A stretch of 35,184 nucleotides of DNA from Chara braunii (GCA_003427395.1 BFEA01000079.1:3189555-3224738); one strand, 5' to 3'; shown: positions 18,846-28,464, numbered from the stretch's first letter. A program made the numbers and translations. The notes: generated from the sequence alone by a model not told the origin.

Positions 18846-19498
18846 CTAACACCTCCTTTCTCCTCGCGCAACCATCTTTCCTATTTGCGTGTGCTAACTC
18901 CTTCGCCCGTTTTCCGAACACTTGCGCGCGCACCCCCGCACTGTTCCGTTTTTGCTCGTGCCTGCCTCCTGCGCGCCTTCTCCCTCGCATGCGCGCTCAT
19001 TCTCTTTCTCGTTCCACGTGCCTCCTCCTGCTCTTCTCTGCAACTTCCTCCCTCGAGGTCGTTTCCTCCTTGATCGCACTCCTCTTGCGATCTGCCCCGG
19101 GCACCGAAGTTGTTTTCTCGTAGTGATCAGTAGCAATTTCCGTCGAGTCACCCTCTCGATTTCGATCTATGGTATCGTGGTACTATCCGATGAATCTGTC
19201 GCGGATCCCGCGGCAGATTCATCAAAACAAACTAATAAAATAAATAATAACTACCAGTCAAAAAGAGAAAAAGAAAAATAAAAATAATAAAAGAAGGAAT
19301 CTAAATGTTAAAGATAATAAAAGAAAACCAAAGAAAATAAGAAAATCTAACTACTAACTACCCTGATATGCCAAGTGTCGGGCCCTCGTTTTCAAATGAG
19401 GCTAACTACAACTACTAACTCTAACTAACCTATGAGCTTTGAGGTCACGGGTTCAAGTCCCCGTCGGCCGAATGCGGGGCTAAAGTTGAACTCCTTGC
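18846..19498. other. No recognisable gene
   Basis: GC-rich, then AT-rich sequence with only compositional frames. GGGTTCAAGTCCC at 19449-19461 looks like a tRNA T-arm/B box, but no A box lies 44 bases upstream. CTAACCTATGAGCT at 19426 is a second copy of the A-box-containing text of the neighbouring tRNA-like unit. Confidence 0.4.
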
Positions 19499-19590
19499 AA
19501 AAAGGAGCTAGCTCAGGGGTCAGGTAGATTCGATCCTTGAGTCTATCACTTAACAATCCTGCACCCTAACCTAATGAGCTAGCTCCCACT
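19499..19590 (-). tRNA. tRNA-like RNA polymerase III unit (degenerate tRNA or SINE head)
   Basis: On the minus strand an A-box-like TAGCTCATTAGGTTA (19581-19567) is followed 45 bases later by a B-box-like GGATCGAATCT (19536-19526), the spacing found in tRNA genes. A TTTTT terminator lies at 19503-19499. The body is framed by the inverted repeat GGAGCTAGCTCA / TGAGCTAGCTCC (19504-19515, 19575-19586). The anticodon and T stems pair poorly and the acceptor only partly, so a functional tRNA is unlikely. It may be a pseudogene or the promoter of a small retroposon. Confidence 0.5.
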
Positions 19591-19799
19591 TCGAGTAAAA
19601 AAGGAGCAGTTTCAGTATGTATATAGCAATGGGGTGCAATTCTACCAAAGACCTGATCCCGTTTTGTGAGTCTTTAGCGAGGGCACGCCTACCGGCTGGT
19701 ATGCCTGTCGGAGTGCTTGTCCGTTTGAGTGTATGTGTGACCCGCCTGGGTACTCAGTTGATCGGAAGGCCTGAAGGGCCAGTATTCTTACCTGTGGAC

Positions 19800-19930
19800 G
19801 AGACATTGAGGGTCGCGGCGGGGAAAACACCCAAGTGGCGGGTAGGTCGGTACCTAGCTATAGCCGCGACATCTGAAGGCCGCGGCGGGGGAAAACACTG
19901 AAGTGGTAGGTAAGTCGTTACCTCACCAAG
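19800..19930 (+). repeat. Tandem direct repeat of about 66 bp
   Basis: GACATTGAGGGTCGCGGCGGGG with AAAACACCCAAGTGGCGGGT recurs as GACATCTGAAGGCCGCGGCG with AAAACACTGAAGTGGTAGGT. Both units continue TAGGTCGGTACCT / TAAGTCGTTACCT. Confidence 0.8.
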
Positions 19931-20308
19931 TAGAGGTAAATGTGCCGAGTACCCGACTCGAAGGCCGAGTAGAGGAATGCACGTTGGTATTTTTAGCCCA
20001 GTACCAGCAGGTGAATAGGTACCAGGCCAAGTCTCAACGTGTATCGTAGGTCTACCTGACACGACATTAACTCAATCAACCCCTCGACCTTTTCGGCCAG
20101 AGGGTATTACTACTAATCCTAATCATCACAGCGCGCGTCATAACAACGCGCACGCATATTCTCGAAAATTTCTCACCGATTCGCCCAGGCCTCAAAGGCC
20201 GAGGAAATCGTTTAAAGTGTGACGCCAAAGCGCACACACACTTTCCATTCCAGACCGGCCCCGTCATGGTAGCCGACGCCGTCGTTGTGTCAAATGCAAA
20301 AGCATGGT

Positions 20309-20403
20309 CAAATACCCTTGTAAGGGTATTTGGTCCGACACCGTTCATCCTGGGGCGCTAATTTCCCAGGAATTGGATCGACATCGGTCGACTAGGATGT
20401 GAT
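20309..20403 (-). repeat. Dispersed repeat T, copy 3 (5' part)
   Basis: The minus strand begins CATCCTAGTCGACCGATGTC as at 4968, followed by hairpin TCCTGGG/AAATTAGCGC/CCCAGGA (20371-20348) and ATGAACGG. Beyond that it diverges, but an 11-bp perfect hairpin CAAATACCCTT / AAGGGTATTTG (20309-20332) occupies about the place of the GGGGATACGCCCC hairpin of the other copies. It lies downstream of the minus-strand RPB2-like fragment, as T copy 1 does for the plus-strand one. Confidence 0.65.
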
Positions 20404-20759
20404 AACCCAAGCGCAAGGAAAACTTGAAAGGATCGTAGTCCCTTCATTCAAAGACAATCGGGAGTTAATGAGACAAAACACTTTCAAAAGAAGACTCAGG
20501 TCAATGTAAGTTGACTTATCTTTTGAAATCGATACATACATATTACAATCATGCATACCACTCGTTTAGATCAAACCAGCAAAGGCTGACTTGGCTTGTC
20601 ATTCAACAACGAGACAATATGAGTTGACTCGTCTTTGGACATCACTCATCAACAAAAGGATAAAAGCATGACTTACACGCATAGCGACGCTCAAATGACG
20701 TCTAACCAAAATATCTTCACTCTGCCTGCCAGGTGGCTGGGCTGACACAACTTTCCGAC

Positions 20760-21200
20760 TTGATGAGATGCGTTGCCAAGTTCTTTCATTTTGCCCCATA
20801 CTGACTGCTAGCAAGAAATGTTGACATCCCCCGACTCTCAAGTAAAATTAGGATACCATTGCTTTAGTGGTGATTTTACTATCTTTCGAACTTTGGTGTG
20901 AATGCCATCTACAAGTAATCCGGTCACCATTATACAAGTCAACGATCGATTTGAACAACTGAACACTGGATGCCCCATTAAGGACGAGAATCCGCTTCCA
21001 AATTTTGTTGGTTGCTTCGTCCTCCTGGGCAACAATGATTCTTTCCATCCCACGAATGATGAAGTACCCGTCCTCATCATTAGAATCTTTTAAAGTGTTG
21101 CTATAGTCGCAACTTCCTATCAACCCATCTCAACTTCCTCAGGTTTGCACTTCTTATGGTGCAAACTTATCCGCGAAGGCAGTGCCTACCTAGACTAGTG
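20760..21200 (-). pseudogene. RNA polymerase second-largest-subunit-like (RPB2-like) fragment, copy 2
   Basis: The open stretch on the minus strand (21123-20848, 91 aa) contains NDEDGYFIIRGMERIIVAQE followed by DEATNKIW. This fits the GGYFI-x-G-x-E-K-V-x-I-A-Q-E-x-x-A-T-N signature in the N-terminal half of RPB2-class subunits. The whole subunit would exceed 1,100 residues, so this is a small piece. Stops interrupt the sequence before (about 21140-21250) and after it. It aligns with 4428-4910 but keeps the Gln that is a stop there, so the two copies decayed independently. Flanking repeats R1 (upstream) and T (downstream) match those of copy 1. Confidence 0.6.
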
Positions 21201-21329
21201 AGTATACAAACTGAGCTTCTTCTGGCATCAGTTCCCCATTTGTCAATGGCTTCTAAAACGACCATTAGAGGGGTATGCTATGGCATCACCCTTAACACGA
21301 AGCGTCAAGAAATTTAAGGCCCTTGCGTG

Positions 21330-21577
21330 GATAGGCGTATGTCCTTTCCCTAGGAGGTGGTCTGGGATACCCCTCGTCGTCGCCCGAGTGAACCTCGAAT
21401 CTCAGAAGTCAGGCTGGCTCCACCACAACAGCATGGTATCCCCCCCGCATGAGCGGTCCACTCCAAGTCGTTATTAGGGCCGGCCCCTAAGGCAGCGAAC
21501 CCCCGCCTTAGATGCCTCCTAGGAAAGTGGAACATGTCTACCACGACAGGCAAAATGGTCCTTTGTCGCCTGATGTC
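21330..21577 (-). repeat. Dispersed repeat R1, copy 2
   Basis: Reverse-complement match to 2675-2945 without ambiguous bases. It lies about 150-200 bases upstream, on the minus strand, of the RPB2-like fragment. The distance is about 1.6 kb in the other copy, which contains ORF1 and ORF2 in between. Confidence 0.75.
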
Positions 21578-22400
21578 AAGAGTAACTTATACGAAGAAAA
21601 GAGATCACAAAAGAGAGAATCATTCAGATAGACGGGCATAGACAGGGGGGGTCATTCGGGAAAGAATGAGTAACCTCAAGAAAAAGTCTATGTCCAATTG
21701 ATTTCTTCTTCTTTGTGCGATCGCTTCGTTCTTCGTCGTTTACTGACTTTCCATCCCTTCAACGTACATGCAAGCGAGAAATAGAAAACAACCATCCCTC
21801 CATCCACTTCCATTAACATGGATAGGTTCCTCATTTTCGGGCATCCCTCTACCTACCTGCACATCAGGCCAAACAACGAGTTCAAAAGAAAACAATGCAA
21901 ATTCCAACTCGCGTCAAACATCCATTCACACGCCCAAATACACATTTCCTCTACCTTTTCAATGAACATTCAAAGAATAGGGTCAAGCAAGTGTGGGTTC
22001 ACACGGGTGTGAAATGGTCTTAGTCAAACTAACCAACTGACTAACTGACTGACCGACGTTGAGTGAAAATGATGTACGGCTCACTCAAGAAAACTGTATA
22101 AATTCTCGCCTTCAGATGAGAAACTTTCACAACGAGCCGTCAGCAAAGTGATCCACACCACTCCCTTGCGGCGACCGCCAGCCACAATACATTCTCAACA
22201 CACAATCACTTCCCAATAATCTGACGACGTCTCAACATCGTCGTCACACTAATCGCACCACCACGCTGTTGTCGTCAATACTAGAGCACACGGCCACAAA
22301 ATGCCCCTCATAGTCAAAGCAAAACGGGTAGCGCTTTCGCACCACCACCTAGAACGCACTGCCGCCACCGCAAGAGTTCGGCAACACTTTCTCGTCGATG
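21578..22400. other. No recognisable gene
   Basis: Short frames only. CCAACTGACTAACTGACTGACCGAC at about 22029-22055 is a small ACTG-type tandem repeat. Confidence 0.4.
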
Positions 22401-22429
22401 TAAAAATAAACGAAAAAAACCGTTGATGC

Positions 22430-22620
22430 CGGAAGATTTCGGCAGCACTTCCGCGTCACCACCAAAATCTCAGTGTCGTTGCCGCAATAAAAAATCGGCA
22501 GCGCTTTCGCGTCACTGCCAAAATCTCAGTGCCGCCGCCGCAAAAATCGGCAGCGCTTTCGCGTCACTACCAAAAAGTGTCGTCGTTGTCGTGCCAAACA
22601 GGCAGAGTCTCCCCTGTACC
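22430..22620 (-). repeat. GCGCTGCCG tandem repeats (array 2, diverged)
   Basis: On the minus strand GACGCGAAAGCGCTGCCGAT recurs about every 54-60 bases (near 22560, 22510 and 22455) with CGGCGGCACTGAGATTTTGG between. It shares the GCGCTGCCG core and spacing with the array at 1081-1720, and likewise lies downstream of the homologous TATA promoter repeat (22850-23055). Pairing within units is weaker here. Confidence 0.6.
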
Positions 22621-22849
22621 GCTTGTCGAAGACCTGCCGCCGCCGTGCAAAACGGACAGAGTCTCCCCTGCACCGCTTGCCAAAGACTTGCCCCGAGCAA
22701 CAACACCTCCCGCTGGCACCATGCAGCACGGTGGCTATGGCCGCCTCTCCTTTCCTCTCTCATTGCAAACCTCCACACCACTTCTCGTCTCACTCACAGT
22801 CCTTCACTCAGCTCCTTCTCACTCCACCAATAGTTCTTCCTCTAGCAGC

Positions 22850-23055
22850 CAGCATTCACCCAAGTGAAATGCTAGCAGCACCTGCCACAATGAATGCTGT
22901 TTGGCTGGTTGTTGATTGTTTTATAGCTGGCTGAAGGCTAAGGGCAGCTGCTTTGCCCCCAGCCAAAACTCGGAGTGAGGCCTGCCCCTTAATCTTAGAC
23001 GAGATCAAGGGCTGAGAAACTTGATGTTCCCCTAGGGGAACCAAGTTCCAAACCT
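22850..23055 (-). promoter_or_regulatory. TATA-type promoter repeat, copy P2
   Basis: Reverse-complement match to 698-905. TATAAAAC is at 22925-22918 and the palindrome GTTCCCCTAGGGGAAC lies at about 23022-23037, where copy 1 has an imperfect version. Shared text includes GGTTCCCCTAG-GGAACATCAAG, GGGGGCAAAG and CTTCAGCCA. It points away from the plus-strand TATA box at 23095, giving a divergent arrangement 170 bases apart. Confidence 0.6.
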
Positions 23056-23062
23056 TGGTAAT

Positions 23063-23189
23063 GCATCTGGCCGCTACCCCCGACCAGATGCAACTATAAA
23101 TGGTTGTATAGAGCCAAGTAGAGCAGACTGTTGAAGTCCAACAGTCTGCTGTCATCTCACCGTCCAGATGCTTCTACCCCTGCATCTGG
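23063..23189 (+). promoter_or_regulatory. TATA box with start-site hairpin and paired GCATCTGG dyads
   Basis: TATAAATG at 23095-23102 is followed 27 bases later by a perfect 12-bp hairpin, AGCAGACTGTTG / CAACAGTCTGCT with loop AAGTC (23122-23150), about where transcription would begin. GCATCTGG/CCAGATGC dyads flank it on both sides (23063 and 23084; 23164 and 23182, the second pair in reversed order). No gene is recognisable downstream. Confidence 0.5.
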
Positions 23190-23532
23190 CCCTGCGTAGC
23201 GATTAGATTCGGGATGCTCTGTTTTTTTTTTTTTCATTCCTCTCCCCTTTTTCCTTATTTTCTTCTTTTCTTTTTACTTTGTCCCCCCCCTCTCGTTTTC
23301 CTGGTAGAGGCAACTTCACGCAGCCGCTGCCTGTTCAAAATGAACGGTCACAGTCACTATGAAGGCCTCAAGGAGGGGAACCAAGGCCAACAATAGGGTA
23401 AGGGACTTACCTCTTGGCCTTCACGTCCCTTCGCTGCCAGCCACCCCCGCAACAACAGCAGTAGTCGTAGTATTAATTTTTCAAAGTTTCAGCAATAGGT
23501 TCATTCGATTTTGCTCATCCTACAGATAGAAA

Positions 23533-23576
23533 CCTCTCTGCATCCCGTTTCTCATAAACGAACGGGCGCAGAGAGG
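23533..23576 (+). other. Two-segment hairpin
   Basis: CCTCTCTGC (23533-23541) pairs with GCAGAGAGG (23568-23576), and CCCGTT (23544-23549) pairs with AACGGG (23561-23566), giving 15 base pairs with a 2/1 internal loop. It overlaps the end of a TTCATTCGATTT-type motif copy. Confidence 0.6.
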
Positions 23577-24107
23577 AACTACAGCTCGTGAAAAGAAGCT
23601 GAAAGGAATCTAAAAAAACAAAGGATCTAAAAAAAATCTAAAAACAATATATAAAGAAAAAGAAAGCAAAAAAAGACTTGTCAATAAAAACAAAACGGCA
23701 GCCCGTGAAAACGGACGCCTGCCACAACATATGGGACTCCAAGTCCCTATCAACCAAGATCGCGCCAATTGGCGCTTCGTTCGTCAATTTAGTTTTAGAC
23801 TTTAGTTTTTTTGTTTTTTTTTTCCGGTTGGTATATGCCAACGGTCATGTCATCACGTGGCTGACAACCACAATCCAAACCCGAATCCTGAGGGACCCCT
23901 CGTTTTCTTTTCCCAAAAAAAATAAAAAATAAAAAAATAAAAAATGGATCACTTTTCATTTTGCGCGTGTCATCCTTGCGCAGAGGCCATGCAGGTCCGC
24001 GCGGCGAATCTCGCTCACGATCTTGGTCGATCGCACGATCGAGATTGATTGCGCGTATAAGCCTGTTCACACCTGCAGCTGCTCCAAAACGCAGTCAGCC
24101 CAGAGGT
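23577..24107. other. No recognisable gene
   Basis: A-rich (23610-23680, 23915-23945) and T-rich sequence with compositional frames only. GATCGTGCGATCGA-like palindromic text lies at about 24015-24050. Confidence 0.4.
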
Positions 24108-24179
24108 CCGACGTGTTGGATTCGATCCTAGTGTCCGCCGAGTGAGATTCGATTGTTGTAACCTACTGGCTAGCTGCTA
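24108..24179 (-). tRNA. tRNA-like module (A and B boxes), not a functional tRNA
   Basis: Minus-strand TAGCCAGTAGGTTA (24172-24159) and GGATCGAATCC (24128-24118) stand 44 bases apart, exactly the tRNA A/B-box spacing. The acceptor ends do not pair and the T stem has mismatches, so this is a tRNA relic or SINE promoter. No T run follows immediately. Confidence 0.45.
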
Positions 24180-25300
24180 TCACGAAAGTGATAGGAGCAA
24201 CTCTTCTATATGAAGAGCTCGCCCAGTCATTTCTCCCCCATATTGTGGCTTTGCAGGCTCTTCCTGCCTGCGGCTCTGCTGCCTCACCCGCTTTAGGCTT
24301 TGCAGATCCTGCCTGCCTGAAGCCTAATAGGCTTGCTGGCAGGTCCTGCCCCATTGGTTGGCTGTGTGGCCTCGACATCGGCCTATCAGCCCCCTGGCTC
24401 GATGTCAACCCCCGCGGCCCAGGAAATAAAACCCTTCTTCCTATTTCCCCTGCGTCGCGGCTCTATACCCGACACACCGCTCTTTTTAGCCTACTTAAGC
24501 TCTGAATCACGCGGCTTAGTAGCCGCGTGACATTATTTTAGGTAGATTAGGTCTAGCTTTAGTCTTTCCATGACCGCGCACCATTGTGGCCTTGTCGGGA
24601 ACCGTGGACGACAAGTTGTACCATTGACTCCCGTTGTTTCGATCGAACGTCAATGACGTCACTCGTCAACGACGTCAGGCTTTGGGTCTCTCAGTTACAA
24701 GGTTGGTCTGAATAAAGTTTGGCAATGTCAATCTCATCATATTCCTTAAATCCAACGAAAAGAGTCGGACAGTGTCTGACCTAGAAAATTGGGGTAGAAA
24801 CCCTCACAGGGGTTTCTGTCCCAACAACGTCGTCCCGTTTGCACCTTCACTTTACGCGGTTCTTAGCTTCTGTCACACCCACCTGCTGCTTCTGATCCGC
24901 TCTCATCTCTTCCTCCCTAGCTCCTTCCACATTGATTTTCAATTTTGCCTCCTCTCCCCCGTCGTAGTTGAGAATGGTTGTGATCCAGGGACCCTCCCCA
25001 GGCATCGGCCTCCCGCGCGTCAAGAGGTTCGAATAGCCTGGCTTATAGCTGTGTAGGGCCATAGCCGTGCACTTTTCCGGAACAATTGGAGCTTGGCACC
25101 TAACGTACACGCGCATCTGTCGTTTACCACCCAGACACCTCGCTGCTCCGCCCCTCTGCCTCAGGTTACCTGCTCATAGCGTAGCTATCCGTGTGTGCCC
25201 ACTGACTAGTAGTAGGTGACGCAACTCTTTTTTCTTTTATAGTCCCTCGTCTACTATGTTATAAACGAGATGCCTAAGAGTGGCTCTGGTTCAATAGGTA
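24180..25300. other. Unassigned; LTR-like text with perfect hairpins
   Basis: No gene recognised. AATAAA occurs near 24424. Hairpins: TCACGCGGC/GCCGCGTGA with loop TTAGTA (24507-24530), CTTGTCG/CGACAAG (24591-24615), AGAAACCC/GGGTTTCT (24796-24817). A TGACGTCA palindrome is at 24654-24661 with CGACGTCAG nearby. The polyadenylation-like signal and hairpins could belong to a solo LTR, but no boundaries were found. Confidence 0.35.
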
Positions 25301-25489
25301 ACATTCTGACTGCATTTAAATAAATCCTAAACGGCAATAATAAAAAGAAATCGGGAAAACAACCAAAACCCATCGGTCTCTCGAGCAGGCGTCCACCTCA
25401 CCTAATGACCACAGTCTCTTCAATTCAGTATGAGAAGACTGGACGCAGCGCTGCAGTCCCACGACGGGATGCCACCCTGCTCTCTCCCT

Positions 25490-25935
25490 CCCTCTTAAGG
25501 GGGCCGTCGAACTATCCCCAACGGGTACCAGTGATGGCAAGGGGGGGGCCTATTACCTCCCATGGGAGGCGATAAGCACCCTACTACTGGCTGCAGGTCG
25601 CCCCCCTTCTGGAGTGATCGGTCGCTCCCGTGAAAGACGAAATGAAGGAGGATAGACCAGTCTAGGCCACTGCTCACGAACACGGTTCAAAATTGAACCG
25701 TTCGTTCCCTTGAGAAGTAGCTAATAAAGAAAGGAGATTTCAAGAGACAACTTAATATCCTTAACAGCAATAATAATAACAACGATAATAATAGTAAGGA
25801 AAAGGGGGGGGGAAAAAATCAAGGAGAAGTGTCGCGCTAACCATGGTCTGACACCACTTAAGTAATTCGAACGCAAAACGTCGGTTTTGAATCAAAATGC
25901 AGACATGACATGTGTCTTTTCTCATTTTCATTTAT
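25490..25935 (+). repeat. Direct duplication X (partner at 26030-26460)
   Basis: In order, CGAA-CT-TCCCCAACGGGTACC, GATGGCAAGGGGGG, TATTACCTCCCATGGGAGG, CCCCCCTTCTGGAG and AGTCTAGGCCACT-GCTC have counterparts 540 bases downstream. It contains the perfect hairpin ACGGTTCAA / TTGAACCGT (25682-25701). Confidence 0.6.
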
Positions 25936-26029
25936 TTTCCCCTTTTCTTCCCTTAGTCATTTTCTTTGCCTCGACGGTGACTGCAGACTCAACACATTGG
26001 TCCTATAACGGGACAAAGGCGGACACTTC

Positions 26030-26460
26030 CCTCCTTTCAAAGGACTTCATCGAACCACCCTTGATAAGTACCCCGTGTCCGATGGTAAGGAGGGGACTTA
26101 TGACCCCCGTGGGGGTGATAGGTCTCCTACCGAAGTGGTCGCTGGTGCCTCCCCTTTTGGAGCCTTACGAAGCAGCGCCCAGATCGCGTGTGTGGTAAAC
26201 GGAACGTGATGGGTTGGACTAATCTAGGCCACTCGCTCGCAACTCTCGATTTCAAAGGCAAACCATTTGTTTCTTCGCGAAATGACCTGAAGGGAGTTAG
26301 GTTTGAAGTTATACAATGAATATTTGAAATCCTTACAAGTCTCGTATCGACGCAGCAACCTAAATCCTTTAGATCAATCAAAACTAAAAGGACGGTTCAG
26401 ATCGGGGTACAGACTTGACACGAGACCTTTCCTGGTTCTCCCCCTTTCTTTTTAATTTCT
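26030..26460 (+). repeat. Direct duplication Y (partner at 25490-25935)
   Basis: Matches X in order: TAAGTACCCCGTGTCCGATGG, AAGGAGGGGACTTATGACCCC, GTGGGGGTGATAG, CTCCCCTTTTGGAG, AATCTAGGCCACTCGCTC. The central palindrome differs in sequence (CCTCCCATGGGAGG versus ACCCCCGTGGGGGT) but keeps pairing. Confidence 0.6.
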
Positions 26461-26983
26461 CCTTTCGTTTTTCTTTCTTTAACTTCTTACCTGATTGTAA
26501 CCATCTGCCCTATGTACACAACCCATAACCTGACAAAAGGGAGATTGGCGCGCAGTAGAAAACACCTCACCAATCCCTCTACCCTCGCATCCCTGGATAA
26601 GCCCGGAGGTTGCCGCGTCTACTGGCTGGTCGTGCTCTACTGTAGAGTTGGGCGTCGAGCCTGTGTGGACCAATGGAAAGTCAAGTGGCACACCCATCCT
26701 TCTGCCGATGGTAACGTCGACCAGACTCGTCCCACAGCACAGTGTAGCCCAGACAGACCCCAGATACCGCAAAAACTTACGAGAAAGCACTGCACACAAC
26801 GAGGGTTAGAAAACAGGCCTTCAGCGTCCAACGAAGGTGCGTTAGCAGACTCCTGATATGTAGTGGAGGTACGTGAGCGGGGTGTCTAGTGCGCAGCGGG
26901 GGCCTGAAACACTGCGCCTTCCGACATGATACCAACCCCGCGCCCAGCGTCCCTGCTGGACCCAAAGCGCAGTGGCCGACCAG

Positions 26984-27086
26984 TATAAAATAGTGGAAAT
27001 TGCAAGTTCCTTCACTCATTTCTATAGTAATCCGTAGTGAAGTTTCACATCACGATTTTGCGCTAACTTCCATCTAGCGCTCAACA
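26984..27086 (+). promoter_or_regulatory. Candidate TATA box with downstream inverted repeat
   Basis: TATAAAATA at 26984-26992 follows GC-rich sequence. GCGCTA / TAGCGC forms a 6-bp hairpin about 75 bases downstream (about 27061-27081). No plus-strand gene is recognised. Minus-strand frames across the region are unremarkable. Confidence 0.35.
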
Positions 27087-28270
27087 ATTCTGCATGACCT
27101 GTGTAGTCGCTTTCCTCTCTCTTCTTTACTAGTTCGATCTTCTCGCTCTCAAACTTTCTTTTAATCTCCATCTTGCCGAGATGTACCCCTTTTTTTTTGC
27201 ACCATGCCTGAAGCACGCTGAGGACAGGGAAGTGGGAGAGGTGGTAGGGGAGGAAAGACTCGTGAAGAGCCGCCTGCTTGCACAAGGCGTGAAGTTAGCT
27301 TAGAGGAGGGAGAGGAGGAGGCGCGTGGCTATGGTTCCCACACGAGACCATACTTGCGCCAACCTTTTGTCAGTTAGTATGAGAGAACCCCATCCCCTAC
27401 GAGGATGGTGTATTATCAAAAGAAGTTCAAGGCACGCTATGACGCACAAAGCACCTCCTCTCCTTCTTAGAGCCCCCACTGCCCACAGGACCTTGGTGCC
27501 CACAAGATCAACCTCTATCCCTTGCACTGTCCCTTGTCAGTCCCATCTTAGTGATTGTACCCTCTCCTGTGTTTTCCTCCTTGTTTCAGGTAGAGTTCAT
27601 GATTATCTTTTATATCTTGCATAAGCACGGCGTCTTTTCTTTAAGTTTCTGAATCTTTAGTGTTCCTGGCCTAAGTACCTGAATACCTTGAAGCTAGGGA
27701 TGCAGATTCCTCGTGAACCAAGTTGCTCTATCGGCCGCCAAATAAAATTTAAGAAGGATTTTATCTCAGTTTCCTCATCTGCAATTGACTTTGAGCTCTT
27801 CCCATCTTGAAATCTGAGTTTCCTTTGAGCTTTTACAGTGGAGAGTTTACCTCGTCTCCCATTACTGATAGTGATTTTCTGGGATGTTTTCAGTTAGTCG
27901 TTGACACGTGTGCTCAGCAGTATCAGGGGTGAGGCATACTAAAGCCGTTTTCTTGTTCTCTGCCCTGAACGAGACGTTTTCTCAACTTTTCAAGCAACCG
28001 AAGGGGATACCAAACCCCGTTCTTTTTTTCTGGCATGATTGAGGCGTGCCCTGAACTTCTTAGACAGATAAAAGGGATACAAAACCCCTTCATTTTTCTT
28101 TGGTCTAGGAACTTTTTTGATGAACTTGCAAAAACCTGCAAAACAACAAGTTTCACAAACCACAAAGCATGATCCCGACATGCGAGTTCCCTAACAAGCA
28201 ATAGTCAAGCAGCGCCAACCAAGTAAAATAAATAAATTAAATTACTCGTTGTAAAATAACAAATAACATA
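27087..28270. other. No recognisable gene; short tandem repeat at 27960-28120
   Basis: Within it, CCCTGAACGAGACG... AAGGGGATACCAAACCCCGTTC and CCCTGAACTTCTTAGACAGAT... AAAGGGATACAAAACCCCTTC are tandem units of about 70 bases, each holding a GGGG-ATACCAAA-CCCC foldback. Nothing else is identified. Confidence 0.45.
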
Positions 28271-28464
28271 AATAATTCTTCACACCCAAGAATTATTGAT
28301 TGCCTGAGTTTTGGCCCACCACTGGTCAGTGGTGGCAAACCTCCTGTCAGCCTGACAATCCTGATTCGGTCCGCCTCAGGCCAGGACTAGTCAGACCATT
28401 TATCTTGATAGCCCCTCTAACCTGCCTCCAGGTTAGGACCACTATACTCGCTACTCGAGTATAG
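28271..28464 (+). other. Cluster of four perfect hairpins
   Basis: AATAATTCT/AGAATTATT (28271-28297), CCACCACTG/CAGTGGTGG (28316-28335), TGTCAG/CTGACA (28345-28357) and CTATACTCG/CGAGTATAG (28442-28464) lie within 194 bases. Loops are 9, 2, 1 and 5 nt. No coding frame. Possibly the LTR or 3' flank of the minus-strand Ty3 element beginning about 600 bases away; this is not established. Confidence 0.6.

Noticed and set aside
16595-19281. Several 60-120 codon frames rich in Ser, Leu, Pro or Arg
   Set aside because: Compositional frames in CT-rich and CA-rich simple sequence, open on both strands, with no domain.
21180-21270. A further polymerase motif (IPL... with KPLTNGELMPEEAQ) just upstream of the RPB2-like fragment
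   Set aside because: The IPIVI-type motif should lie after, not before, the GYFI segment, and two stops interrupt it here; the similarity is too weak to claim.
25017-25040. GGTTCGAATAG as a B box of a tRNA
   Set aside because: No A box 44 bases upstream; a lone 11-base match is expected by chance.
28271-28464. CRISPR-like array
   Set aside because: The hairpins have different sequences and there are no direct repeats with regular spacers; the context is eukaryotic.
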